From Cupriavidus taiwanensis (GTDB lineage Bacteria; Pseudomonadota; Gammaproteobacteria; Burkholderiales; Burkholderiaceae), in assembly GCF_900250115.1 (NCBI RefSeq), contig NZ_LT984804.1, positions 1,937,301-2,001,300 on the forward strand: 64,000 nucleotides of DNA. Direction: 5' to 3'. Made by a program: the position numbers and the translations under genes. The notes below the pieces were generated by a model that saw only the letters and a list, made by a program, of their open reading frames with translations, did no database searches and had not been told where the DNA came from. Below are positions 1-8,206 of the stretch, piece by piece (positions within the stretch are counted from its first letter, which is position 1; every line of letters begins with the position of its first letter).

Positions 1-1378
1 ACATAAGCTTTTCGATCTGGATCGCGGCCAGCTGCAGGTCATACTGCGCGGCGATCAGCTCATTGCGCGCGCCACGCAGCACGCGCTGGGCATCGAGGTA
101 GTCCAGGATGCCGCGCTCGCCGAAGCGGTAGGCGGCCTCGGCCACGCCCAGCGCCGACTCGGCCTCGCGCACGATGCCGGACTCCAGCGCCGTCACCTGG
201 GCCTGGTTGATCTCGTACTGGCGGTAGGCCGCTTCCAGTTCCTGGGTCAGCTCGAACTCGCGCATCTCCAGCGCGCTGCGCGCCTGCGTGGCTTGCGCGG
301 TGGCTTCGCCCACCGGGCCGCTGCGGCGGTCCCACAGCGGGATGGTCAGGATCAGGCCGATCTGCGACACGTTGTTGTCAGGCTGGCGGTCGGTGCTGGC
401 GCGCAGCGCCACTTCCGGCCAGCGCAGCGACTTCTGGTAATCGACGCCCAGCTGCGCGCGCTCCAGCTCCATGCGGCGCTGGACCAGTTCGGCGTTGCCG
501 GCGGTCATGGTGTCGCGCAGCGCCGGCAGCGGCGGCACGTCGGGCGCCTGGCCCAGCGTGCCCGCCAGCGTGAACTTGCCCGGCATGGCCCCGCCCACCT
601 GCTGGCGCAGCGCGGCCTTGGCCTGGTTGACGCGCAGCTCGGCGGTCTGCTGGCTCTTCTGCGACGCCAGCAGTTCGGTCTCGGCCTTGATCAGCTCGTA
701 GCGCGGGGCCTCGCCCACTTCCACGCGCAGGCGCGCGCGCGAATGGATCTGGCGCATCATCGCCAGATCTTCCTCGGCCGCATGCAGCTCGCTCTCGCGG
801 CGCAGCACGTCGTAATAGGCGGTCTTCACGCGCGCGGCGAGGTCGGCGCGGAAGCCCTGCCGCACCGCCTGCGACGATTCCAGCCCGCGGCTCGCCATGG
901 CCTCGCGCAAGCTGCGCTGGTGCGGGTAATCGAACTTCTGCACCACCGCATAGCTGGGCGCATTGCCGCTGGTCACGCCCGGCTGCTTGCCGGACAGGCG
1001 GCCATACATCACCTCGACCTGCGGATTCGGATAGGCGCGGGCGCTGCTGATGGCGGCGCTGGCCGCATCGACGTTGGCCTCGGCGGCGGCCACGCCCTTG
1101 TTGGTGGACTGGGCCAGGTCGAGCAACCGGGGCAGCGAGTAGGCGGGTCCGGCAGCGGCAGCGCCGGCCGGGGCGGCCTTCGGTATGGCGGCGGCGGCCA
1201 GGATGGCGGCGCCCGGCAGCGGCGCGGCGGCCGGCTTGGACAGCGGTGTGCGGGCCGGGGCACCGGCCGGGTCCGTCGCCTTCGCGGTCGTGCCGCCTTG
1301 GGCTCCGGCCTGGGCCGGGGCCACGGCAAGCGCCATCAGCGAAAGCGACGCGATCAGGGTCAGCTTGGTTGTTGTCAT
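1..1378 (-). CDS. TolC-family outer-membrane efflux protein, CzcC-like (3' end beyond window)
   Basis: This would be the outer-membrane channel of a tripartite (RND-type) efflux pump. The translation begins MTTTKLTLIASLSLMALAV, a clear signal peptide ending near AQA, followed by a Pro/Ala-rich linker and then the helical OMF repeat (SLPRLLDLAQSTNKGV, the ALRASTDRQPDNN region, and repeated Q/E-rich coiled-coil helices). About 459 residues are visible and the stop lies off the left edge. The preceding small gene (1597-2007) has the position and character of czcI, which supports a heavy-metal pump, but the membrane-fusion and RND subunits are not in view, so the substrate is unknown. No strong ribosome site is seen before the chosen ATG. 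Confidence 0.82.
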   Translation of the reverse strand, partial: MTTTKLTLIASLSLMALAVAPAQAGAQGGTTAKATDPAGAPARTPLSKPAAAPLPGAAILAAAAIPKAAPAGAAAAGPAYSLPRLLDLAQSTNKGVAAAEANVDAASAAISSARAYPNPQVEVMYGRLSGKQPGVTSGNAPSYAVVQKFDYPHQRSLREAMASRGLESSQAVRQGFRADLAARVKTAYYDVLRRESELHAAEEDLAMMRQIHSRARLRVEVGEAPRYELIKAETELLASQKSQQTAELRVNQAKAALRQQVGGAMPGKFTLAGTLGQAPDVPPLPALRDTMTAGNAELVQRRMELERAQLGVDYQKSLRWPEVALRASTDRQPDNNVSQIGLILTIPLWDRRSGPVGEATAQATQARSALEMREFELTQELEAAYRQYEINQAQVTALESGIVREAESALGVAEAAYRFGERGILDYLDAQRVLRGARNELIAAQYDLQLAAIQIEKLM

Positions 1379-1596
1379 GAGTCGGGAAAGCAAGCGATAC
1401 GGCTGCCTCTCTCGCCACGCCGCCGCCCGCCCCAGGTGAAGCAGCCACGGGGACGCAATCACGGCAGGGCGCACAACGGCGGCGGCTTGCCGGCGCGGTC
1501 AGGCGGCAGGCAGGCTGGCGATGTCAGGCAAGGGGGCGCGGCCCGCGGCTGGGCGGCTGCGTGCGGCAGCGCGCACGACGCGGGCGCAGGAAACGA

Positions 1597-2007
1597 TCAG
1601 GCGAGGGCTATGGGTGGCCGGAAAAAGGCCGAAGGTGGCGGATCGGCGCGGCCTGGCGGGGGCTGGGCCACGTCGCCGGTGGGCAGCAGCAGCTTCACCG
1701 GGGGTAACGCAATCAGCGCGCTGGATTCTTCGATCTCGTCGAGCAGGTCGAGCGGATCGAGCAGGTCGGCCGACCAGATATTGCAGTATCCGGGAGGCGG
1801 GTCATCGCAGATATCGTCGTCGTGCAGGCCGTCGTCGCCCGGCACCACGATGCGGCCCAGGTCGTCGATCGGCTGTGCCGCCGCCATGTCGATCAGGTCC
1901 ACACCTGCCTGCTGTGGCCCCGGCATGGCTGCGCGCGCGTCCGCCGCCGCTCCAAAGGAGAGCAGCGACAAGCACATGGCAGTCAGCAGCAGGAACAACA
2001 GTCGCAT
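1597..2007 (-). CDS. Small exported protein upstream of the efflux gene, CzcI-like
   Basis: A 136-residue protein starting MRLLFLLLTAMCLSLLSFG, a good signal peptide with likely cleavage after ADARA. The mature part is acidic in the middle (DDGLHDDDICDDP, LLDPLDLLDEIEES) and ends in a proline-rich tail (LPTGDVAQPPPG, FFRPPIALA). CzcI-type proteins, which lie just before czcC in metal-resistance operons and modulate their expression, share this size, a signal peptide and a Pro-rich end. Homology here is by position and composition only. An upstream in-frame ATG at 2079 exists, but starting at 2007 places the signal peptide at the N-terminus. The acidic/His cluster could bind metal (inference). 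Confidence 0.5.
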   Translation of the reverse strand: MRLLFLLLTAMCLSLLSFGAAADARAAMPGPQQAGVDLIDMAAAQPIDDLGRIVVPGDDGLHDDDICDDPPPGYCNIWSADLLDPLDLLDEIEESSALIALPPVKLLLPTGDVAQPPPGRADPPPSAFFRPPIALA

Positions 2008-2086
2008 GGGATCGGGGGCATTGGCAGCAGCGCCGGGGCTCCAGATGTGCGGAAGCGCCGGGATGCTGCAGGACAGCATTGTAACT

Positions 2087-2120
2087 GAACGATTACGATT
2101 GACTGGGAATCGTTACGTTC
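2087..2120. promoter_or_regulatory. Imperfect palindrome upstream of the efflux operon
   Basis: GAACGATTACGATT and AATCGTTACGTTC face each other across a short spacer (GACTGGG), forming a near-perfect inverted repeat about 80 bp upstream of the small CzcI-like gene. Metal-efflux operons are commonly controlled by response regulators or MerR/ArsR proteins binding such repeats. No regulator gene is in view, so this is only a candidate operator. Confidence 0.4.
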
Positions 2121-2293
2121 GTTCCCTTGCTGTAGAGAGCACCTGCGTCTTTGGCGCCTTTTTTTAGACGGATCGGATCCGCAACGAAGCCCCTGTTTCG
2201 TTCGATCTTCACCTGAAATTAAGCGGCTTAAACGCCCTGCCCCAAGCCTCCTGCATAAAATGCAGGAGCGCATGCAGAACGCAACACCACGCC

Positions 2294-3925
2294 CTACACC
2301 ACCCTGAACCCATGCGTCCCGTCGCGCTCCAGTTGCGCGATCAGGCCGAATTCCCAGTCCAGGTAGCCCTGCATCGCCTCGCGCGGGTTGTCGGTGCCTT
2401 CATAGGGGCGGCGATAGCGGTCGGTGCGGTCCGAGGCCAGGCGCGTCTCGCCGCTCTCCAGCGGCAGCCCGGCGGCGATCCAGGCCTGGGTGCCGCCCTC
2501 CAGCACCAACACCTCCGCATCGGTCAGGCGCAGCAGGTCGGCGGCGGCAAAGCGCGCCAGCAGGCTGCTGCCGCAGGTAAGGACGTAACGCCGCGGCCGC
2601 GGGATGCGGACCAGCGCGTCGGCCAGCTGGGCGCGAATGACAAAATACGCGCCCGGGACATGGCGCGTGACATAGTTGGCGCTAGTGGTGAAATCCAGCA
2701 CGGCGGTGCTGTCGTCGCCGGCCTCCAGCCATGCGGCCAGCTGCGCCGTGCCAACGCTGGCTACGGGCGCCGGCGTCGGCACCGGCGCGGCGACCGGCCC
2801 GGTCTCGCTGCGCGCCGAGGCGGCCACCGGTTCCACCACCCAGACCTCCCACCCCATCTGCGCCAGCCAGGATCCCGTCATGCCGGCGCGCACGTCATCG
2901 TCGTCGGCCAGCACGATGCGCGCGCCGCGCACCGGTGCGCTGTGGTCGGTTTCCTGCACCAGCTGCCCGCCCGGCGCGTTGACGAAGCCTGGCAGGTGGC
3001 CGTCGGCGAATTCCTCGGGCGTGCGCACATCGAAGCGGTACACGGTGCGGCCGGCCGACTGCAGCGTGTCCAGCTGCGCCAGCGCAATGCGCCGCACGCC
3101 GGCGCGGTCGGCGATCTCGCGCGCGCCGCGGCGGGCGCTGTCGCGGTTGGCAGCGCTGACCGTGGCCGGAGCGCGGCGGCTGGCGCCATGGTCCAGCTGC
3201 TGGCCGGCCAGGGTCCAGCCGATGGTGCCGTTGCGCAGCGCCGCCAGCGGGTTCGGGATCCCCGCGTTCACCAGCGATTGCGTGCCGATGATGCTGCGCG
3301 TGCGGCCCGCGCAGTTGACGATCACGCGCGTGCGCGGATCGGGGGCGAGCTCGCGCACGCGCAGCACCAGCTCGGCACCCGGCACGCTGGTGGCAGTGGG
3401 GATGCTCATGGTCTGGTACTCGTCGAAGCGGCGCGCATCGACGATCACCACATCGGCCCGGCTGTCGATCAGCGCCTGCACTTCCTCCGCCGCCAGCGAC
3501 GGCGTATGGCGGGCGGCTTCCACCACTTCGCCGAACGACTTGCTCGGCACGTTGACGTCGCGGAACACCTCGCCGCCGCCGTCGATCCACGCGCGCAGCC
3601 CGCCCTCCAGCAGATGCACGCTGGTATAGCCCAGGCCTTGCAGCACGGCTGCCGCGCGCGGCGCCAGGTCAGCGCCGGCATGGTCGCCGTAGACCACGAT
3701 CAGCGTATCGCGGCGCGGAATGCGCGCCCACGCGTCCAGTTCCAGCCGCGACAGCGGGAAGTTGGCGGCCCACAGCGGATGCTCCTGCGCGAAGGGATCT
3801 TCCTCGCGCACGTCGATCAGTGCGATCTCGTCGCAGTGGCGCAAGGCGTTGCGCACGGCTTCGGCAGAAACCGTCGTAAAGGCTGGCGCGGTTGGCGCGG
3901 CCGGCGTAGCGGAAACGTTGGTCAT
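2294..3925 (-). CDS. Four-domain rhodanese-related sulfurtransferase
   Basis: A 543-residue protein made of four rhodanese-like domains at about residues 15-120, 135-245, 275-385 and 400-500. Rhodaneses move sulfane sulfur using a cysteine at the start of the active-site loop. Domain 2 has it (VIVNCAGRTRSIIG) and domain 4 has it (VLTCGSSLLAR). Domains 1 (VYGDHAGAD) and 3 (VLADDDDVRAG) have Asp at that place and are presumably structural or regulatory. The start MTNVSATPAAP overlaps the stop of the thiol dioxygenase gene by 4 bases, so the two are translationally coupled. The context suggests handling sulfur released from organic thiols. A longer in-frame reading upstream overlaps the dioxygenase gene and is rejected. 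Confidence 0.85.
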   Translation of the reverse strand: MTNVSATPAAPTAPAFTTVSAEAVRNALRHCDEIALIDVREEDPFAQEHPLWAANFPLSRLELDAWARIPRRDTLIVVYGDHAGADLAPRAAAVLQGLGYTSVHLLEGGLRAWIDGGGEVFRDVNVPSKSFGEVVEAARHTPSLAAEEVQALIDSRADVVIVDARRFDEYQTMSIPTATSVPGAELVLRVRELAPDPRTRVIVNCAGRTRSIIGTQSLVNAGIPNPLAALRNGTIGWTLAGQQLDHGASRRAPATVSAANRDSARRGAREIADRAGVRRIALAQLDTLQSAGRTVYRFDVRTPEEFADGHLPGFVNAPGGQLVQETDHSAPVRGARIVLADDDDVRAGMTGSWLAQMGWEVWVVEPVAASARSETGPVAAPVPTPAPVASVGTAQLAAWLEAGDDSTAVLDFTTSANYVTRHVPGAYFVIRAQLADALVRIPRPRRYVLTCGSSLLARFAAADLLRLTDAEVLVLEGGTQAWIAAGLPLESGETRLASDRTDRYRRPYEGTDNPREAMQGYLDWEFGLIAQLERDGTHGFRVV

Positions 3926-4539
3926 GACTGGGCGAGTTCGCGGGAGCGGTCCCACGGGTTGGGCAGGGTCTGGTTGGAATAGCCGGAGACAAAGGGCTTG
4001 CGGGTGCCGTCCTCGGCGTAGACCGAGCGGCGCACCGCGCCGATATTGGCGCCGTACACATGGATGCTGACCGAGACGCGGTCGTCGTAGACGTTGTTGA
4101 CGCGATGGATATCGCCCACGGCCGGCGACACGGCTTCGACCTGGCCGGGCAGCAGGCGCACGCTCGCGCCGCTGGCAACCGGCCGTCCGGCGGTGTCGAG
4201 TGCAAACGGCTGCGCATCTTCCGCGCCGCGCAGCATGCCGATCAGGCCCCATACGGTGTGGTCGTGGATCGGCGTGCGCTGGCCGGGTCCCCAGACGAAG
4301 CTGACGATGGAAAAACGCTCGGCGGAATCGCAATGCAGCAGGTGCTGCTGGTAGTACTCGGGGTGCGGCCGGGCCCACGCTTCGGGCAGCCAGTCATCGC
4401 GCGCCACCAGCGTTGCCAGCAAGGCCCCGCCTTCGCGCAGGATGCGGGACTCGTCGGGATGCTGGTCGAGCAGCGCGGCCAGGCCGGTGATGAAGTCGCG
4501 CAGCGGCGCCAGCGCGTTGGGATCGGGGGAACTGCCCAT
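3922..4539 (-). CDS. Cupin thiol dioxygenase (cysteine / 3-mercaptopropionate dioxygenase family)
   Basis: This 205-residue cupin would oxidise a thiol to the sulfinic acid using a mononuclear iron and O2. The two iron-binding histidines are in TPIHDHTVWG and the third is in SISIHVYG-like SVSIHVYG. The segment YYQQHLLHCD carries a glutamine where eukaryotic cysteine dioxygenases have a substrate-binding arginine. From family knowledge this Gln type often prefers 3-mercaptopropionate, so cysteine should not be assumed as substrate. It is the first gene of a two-gene operon with the four-domain rhodanese, overlapping it by ATGA. No signal peptide is present, so it is cytoplasmic. Confidence 0.85.
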   Translation of the reverse strand: MGSSPDPNALAPLRDFITGLAALLDQHPDESRILREGGALLATLVARDDWLPEAWARPHPEYYQQHLLHCDSAERFSIVSFVWGPGQRTPIHDHTVWGLIGMLRGAEDAQPFALDTAGRPVASGASVRLLPGQVEAVSPAVGDIHRVNNVYDDRVSVSIHVYGANIGAVRRSVYAEDGTRKPFVSGYSNQTLPNPWDRSRELAQS

Positions 4540-4647
4540 GGGAATGCTCCGGAGTGTCTCGTTGTGGTTGCCAGGCGCGGGGGCCGGCCGCGCGACCCTC
4601 TGCGGGGCTCTGGCTCCGCAAACATAGCACGGCGGGCGCGGCGGCGC

Positions 4648-5859
4648 TTACAGGCCCAGCTGCGCGCGCCCGGCGGCGAGCAGGATCGAATCGTTCTGCG
4701 GCGTATGGATGCGGCTGCACAGCACGTCGCGATAGTGGCGCTCGAGCGGGTGGTGGCGGCTCAGTCCGTGGTTGCCCGACAGCTGCAGGGCCAGCTCGGC
4801 CGCGCGGATGGCGTTGCCGGTCACGGTGAACTTCAGCAGGCCGCTGTCGGCAAGGGCCGGCGGCGCGCCCGCATCGGTGCGCGCCGCGGCGTCGTCGAGC
4901 AGCACCTGGTTGACCCGCAGCAGCGCGGCGATCTCGCCGATGGCCTCCTGCACGCGCGGCAGCGTGGCCAGCGGCGCGCCCAGGCTGCCGGGCGCACGCT
5001 CGCGCACGAAGTCGTTGAGCCAGGCCGACGCGGCGCGCGCCACCGCGTCATAGAGGCTGCCCAGCAGCACCACCATCCAGGCCTGCTGGTCGGCGTTGGC
5101 ATCGAGGTCCGCCTGGCTGGCGGCTGCCGGCGCCCACGCCGACGGTGCACGGAGATCGACAGCGTGGTCCGGCGGAATCCAGACATTGTCGAGCACGGTC
5201 TCGTGGCTGCCCGAGGCACGCAGGCCAAGGTGGTTCCAGTTCTCGACGATGCGCACGCCGGCGATACCCGACGCGGGCCCCGGCACCAGGAACACGCCCA
5301 CGCGCGGCTGCGCTTCGTCGGTGCGCGCCCACACCGCGAGCCAGCGCAAGGCCGGGATGCCGGTGCTGTACAGCTTGCGGCCGCTGACGCGCCAGCCGTC
5401 GGCCGCCCGCGTCGCCACCGTGGCCGGCAGGCCGCCGCGGGCGGGCGAGCCCAGCTGCGGTTCCACGCGCAGCGAATTGATCAGCGCGCCCTCCTGCACC
5501 GCGCTGGCAAAGACCTGCGCGCGCAGCGCCGCCGGCCAGTGCGAGTCCGCGCGGGCGATGGCGCGGTGCTGCAGGTAAGTCATGGTCAGCACCAGCGCGG
5601 TCGCGGCGTCGCCGCCGGCCAGCGTGGCCACGATGCGGCGCGCCTGCGCCAGGCCCGCCCCGCCGCCACCGTGCGCGCGCGGCACTACCTGCGCGATCAG
5701 GCCATGGGCGTGCAGCTGGGCAAAGTTGTCGTGCGGGAAGCTGGCCGCGGCATCGTGCGCGCCGGCAGTGCCGGCAAAGCGCGCGGACAGCGCCGCCAGC
5801 ACCTCGCCAAGGCGCGCATCGCTGGCGGGCAGCCGGCGCAGGGCAGACGTCAAGGACAT
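4648..5859 (-). CDS. Acyl-CoA dehydrogenase-family flavoprotein (SfnB/DszC-like, sulfur context)
   Basis: A 403-residue protein with the three-part acyl-CoA dehydrogenase fold: an N-terminal helical part, a middle beta domain (WRVSGRKLYSTGIPALRWLAVWA; WNHLGLRASGSHETVLDNVWIP) and a C-terminal helical domain ending LCSRIHTPQNDSILL. Members next to sulfonate genes are often FMNH2-dependent monooxygenases or desulfurisation enzymes (SfnB, DszC) rather than beta-oxidation enzymes, and no clear catalytic glutamate of classic dehydrogenases is evident. It is divergent from the SsuD-like gene across a 193-bp promoter region, which fits a shared role in sulfur acquisition. The exact substrate is unknown. 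Confidence 0.75.
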   Translation of the reverse strand: MSLTSALRRLPASDARLGEVLAALSARFAGTAGAHDAAASFPHDNFAQLHAHGLIAQVVPRAHGGGGAGLAQARRIVATLAGGDAATALVLTMTYLQHRAIARADSHWPAALRAQVFASAVQEGALINSLRVEPQLGSPARGGLPATVATRAADGWRVSGRKLYSTGIPALRWLAVWARTDEAQPRVGVFLVPGPASGIAGVRIVENWNHLGLRASGSHETVLDNVWIPPDHAVDLRAPSAWAPAAASQADLDANADQQAWMVVLLGSLYDAVARAASAWLNDFVRERAPGSLGAPLATLPRVQEAIGEIAALLRVNQVLLDDAAARTDAGAPPALADSGLLKFTVTGNAIRAAELALQLSGNHGLSRHHPLERHYRDVLCSRIHTPQNDSILLAAGRAQLGL

Positions 5860-6052
5860 GGAACGGGACTCCGGAAAAAGATGAGCGCGCGAGGCGCAGC
5901 GAATGCCGCCTAGCGTAGCGCCGCCGCTGTCCGGCGAAAACGATGCTTATCGAATATGGAGCGTCGTTTTTATTCGTTAGCGCGGCCGCGCCGCTGTCGT
6001 AATTTCTGCCTCAGCCCAAGCCAACCCGACAACGACTTCCAGGAGAGCGCAT
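5860..6052. promoter_or_regulatory. Divergent promoter region between flavoprotein and SsuD-like gene
   Basis: This 193-bp region separates two divergently read sulfur genes. It holds an AT-rich patch around 5940-5985 (TTATCGAATATGG, TTTTTATTCGTTAG) and a Shine-Dalgarno AGGAGA just before the ATG at 6053. Sulfonate genes of this kind are usually under CysB/Cbl-type LysR control; I cannot assign a specific binding site. Confidence 0.45.
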
Positions 6053-7150
6053 ATGAGCGTCGATTTCATTGGCATGATCCAGAGCCAGAAACAGTCCGAG
6101 ATCCACCCCCCGTCAGGCCCCGTGATCGATCGCGAGTACGTGCGCGCGTTTGCCCGGGCGCATGAAGAGGCCGGCTTCGACCGCATCCTGGTGCCGCACC
6201 ACTCCACCGGCCCGTCGGCGACGCTGACCATTGCCTACGCCGCCAGCGTCACCGAGCGTATCCACTTCATGCTGGCGCACCGCCCCGGCTTTACCGCGCC
6301 GACGCTGGCCGCGCGCCAGATCGCCACGCTCGACCAGTTCAGCGGCGGCCGCCTGGGCGTGCATTTCATCTCCGGCGGCTCGGACAGCGAGCAGCAGCGC
6401 GACGGCGACTTCCTCGACCATGACCAGCGCTATGCGCGCACCGACGAGTACCTGCACATCCTGCGCCGCATCTGGACCGAGGCCAGGCCGTTCGACCACG
6501 AAGGCCAGTTCTATCGCTTTACCCAGGGCTTCTCCGAGGTCAAGCCCGCGCAGCAGCCGCATGTGCCGATCTATTTCGGCGGCGCCTCGGCGGTCGCGCT
6601 GGCGGTTGCCGGCAAGCATGCCGACGTCTACGCGCTGTGGGGCGAGTCGCTCGACCAGGTGCGCGAGCTGACCACCCGCGTGCGCGCCGAAGCCGCGCGG
6701 CACGGCCGCACGGTGCGCTTCTCGGTCTCGTTCCGCCCGATCCTGGCCGACACCGAAGACAAGGCCTGGGCCCGCGCCGAGCGCATCCTCGAGCGCACCC
6801 GCGCGCTGCGCGTGCAGGCCGGCTACAGCCGCGGCGGCCCGCAGCAGAGCGAGGGCGCACGCCGCCTGCTGGCGGCGGCCGGGCAAGGCGACCGCGTCGA
6901 CCAGCGCCTGTGGACCGCGATCGCGCGCGAGACCGGCGGGCGCTCCAACTCCACCGGGCTGGTCGGCACGCCCGAGCAGGTCGCGCAGGCGCTGCTGGCC
7001 TACTACGAGCTGGGCGTCACCACCTTCCTGATCCGCGGCTTCGATCCGCTGGAAGACGCCATCGACTACGGCCGCGAGCTGATCCCGCGCGTGCGCGCCC
7101 TGGTGGCGCAGCACGACGCCGCGCCGGCAACGCAGCGCCAGGCCGCCTGA
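6053..7150 (+). CDS. ssuD: LLM-class FMNH2-dependent alkanesulfonate monooxygenase, SsuD-like
   Basis: A 365-residue luciferase-like monooxygenase. SsuD proteins use FMNH2 and O2 to release sulfite from alkanesulfonates and leave an aldehyde. The family features are seen in order: GFDRILVPHHSTGPS, MLAHRPGFTAPTLAARQIA, GGRLGVHFISGGSD, the YARTDEYLHILRRIW segment, and VPIYFGGAS. An AGGAGAG ribosome site precedes the ATG. It is followed at short spacing by a substrate-binding protein and a permease, as in ssu operons. A companion flavin reductase is not found nearby, so FMNH2 must come from elsewhere. Confidence 0.82.
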   Translation: MSVDFIGMIQSQKQSEIHPPSGPVIDREYVRAFARAHEEAGFDRILVPHHSTGPSATLTIAYAASVTERIHFMLAHRPGFTAPTLAARQIATLDQFSGGRLGVHFISGGSDSEQQRDGDFLDHDQRYARTDEYLHILRRIWTEARPFDHEGQFYRFTQGFSEVKPAQQPHVPIYFGGASAVALAVAGKHADVYALWGESLDQVRELTTRVRAEAARHGRTVRFSVSFRPILADTEDKAWARAERILERTRALRVQAGYSRGGPQQSEGARRLLAAAGQGDRVDQRLWTAIARETGGRSNSTGLVGTPEQVAQALLAYYELGVTTFLIRGFDPLEDAIDYGRELIPRVRALVAQHDAAPATQRQAA

Positions 7151-7173
7151 GTGCAGCCCTTGCATAACGAACC

Positions 7174-8202
7174 ATGGAATCCCGCATGAGCCCCAACCAC
7201 AGCAACCATGCCGAGCCGCGCCGACGCCGCGTGCTGCGCCTTGCCGGCGCCGCGGCCGTGGCCGCGCCCGCGCTGATCCTGGGCCGGCAGGCCTGGTCGG
7301 CGCCGCGCAAGCTGACCTTTGCCTGGAACCAGAATTCCTTTTGCCTGACGCCGGTCGTGGTGGCGCAGGAGAAAGGCTTCTTCGAGAAAAACGGCCTGCA
7401 GGTCGACCTGATCAACTACAGCGGTTCGACCGACCAGTTGCTGGAATCGATCGCCACCGGCAAGGCCGACGCCGCGGTGGGCATGATCCACCGCTGGCTC
7501 AAGCCGCTCGAAGCCGGCTTCGATGTCAAGATCATCGGCAGCTCGCACGGCGGCTGCGTGCGGCTGGTGGGAGCGAAGGCCGCGGGCGTGACCACGCTGC
7601 AGCAGCTCAAGGGCAAGACCGTCGGCGTCAGCGACCTGGCCGCGCCGGGCAAGCATTTCTTCACCATCCTGCTGGCCAAGCACGGCATCGATCCCGACAA
7701 GGACGTCAGCTGGCGCCAGTACCCGGCCGACCTGCTGGGCGTGGCGGTCGACAAGGGCGAGATCCAGGCGATTGCCGACGGCGACCCCAACCTCTACCTG
7801 CTGGAAAAGCGCACCAACGGCGCCTACGTGGAGCTGGCCACCAACCTCACCGGCGAGTACGCGCGCAAGGTCTGCTGCGTGGTCGGCGCGCGCGGCGAAC
7901 TGGTGCGCAACGACCGCCCCGCGGCGACGTCGCTGGCGCGCTCGATCGTGCAGGCCACCGACTATGTCAACGAGAATCCCAACGAGGCCGCCAGGGTGTT
8001 CGCCAGGTACTCGCCCAAAATCAACCCGGAAGACCTGCGCAAGCTCTACGCCACGCTGACCTATACCCACCACCCGACCGGGGTCGACCTGCGCGACGAG
8101 ATCGCGTTCTACGCCGATGATTTCCGCCGCATCGGCGTGCTGAAGAAGTCCACCGATGCCAAACGCCTGGCGCAGCATGTCTACGCCAACGTGCTGGGGT
8201 AA
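7174..8202 (+). CDS. ssuA: ABC transporter periplasmic substrate-binding protein, SsuA/TauA-like
   Basis: A 342-residue solute-binding protein for sulfonate or a related ligand. The N-terminus has a twin-arginine-like stretch (RRRRVLRLAGAAAVAAPAL) then a probable cleavage at WSA, so export may be by the Tat route. The mature part is a NMT1/SsuA fold (KLTFAWNQNSF, VVAQEKGFFEKNGLQVDLI, STDQLLESIATGKADA). A second ATG at 7186 would also keep the whole signal sequence, and the start choice between the two is open. It lies 23 bp after the SsuD-like gene and 4 bp before the permease. Confidence 0.85.
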   Translation: MESRMSPNHSNHAEPRRRRVLRLAGAAAVAAPALILGRQAWSAPRKLTFAWNQNSFCLTPVVVAQEKGFFEKNGLQVDLINYSGSTDQLLESIATGKADAAVGMIHRWLKPLEAGFDVKIIGSSHGGCVRLVGAKAAGVTTLQQLKGKTVGVSDLAAPGKHFFTILLAKHGIDPDKDVSWRQYPADLLGVAVDKGEIQAIADGDPNLYLLEKRTNGAYVELATNLTGEYARKVCCVVGARGELVRNDRPAATSLARSIVQATDYVNENPNEAARVFARYSPKINPEDLRKLYATLTYTHHPTGVDLRDEIAFYADDFRRIGVLKKSTDAKRLAQHVYANVLG

Positions 8203-8206
8203 TGCC

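Noticed and set aside
293..2167. 624-codon open frame on the plus strand over the efflux genes
   Set aside because: It is antisense to the TolC-like gene, which has a signal peptide and family motifs. The opposite frame is His/Arg/Ala-rich low complexity, a common artefact at this GC content.
4648..5859. Acyl-CoA dehydrogenase-like protein as a 3-sulfinopropionyl-CoA desulfinase
   Set aside because: It is near a thiol dioxygenase, which made this tempting, but it is divergent with the SsuD-like gene and there is no CoA ligase or transferase beside it. I see no diagnostic residues.
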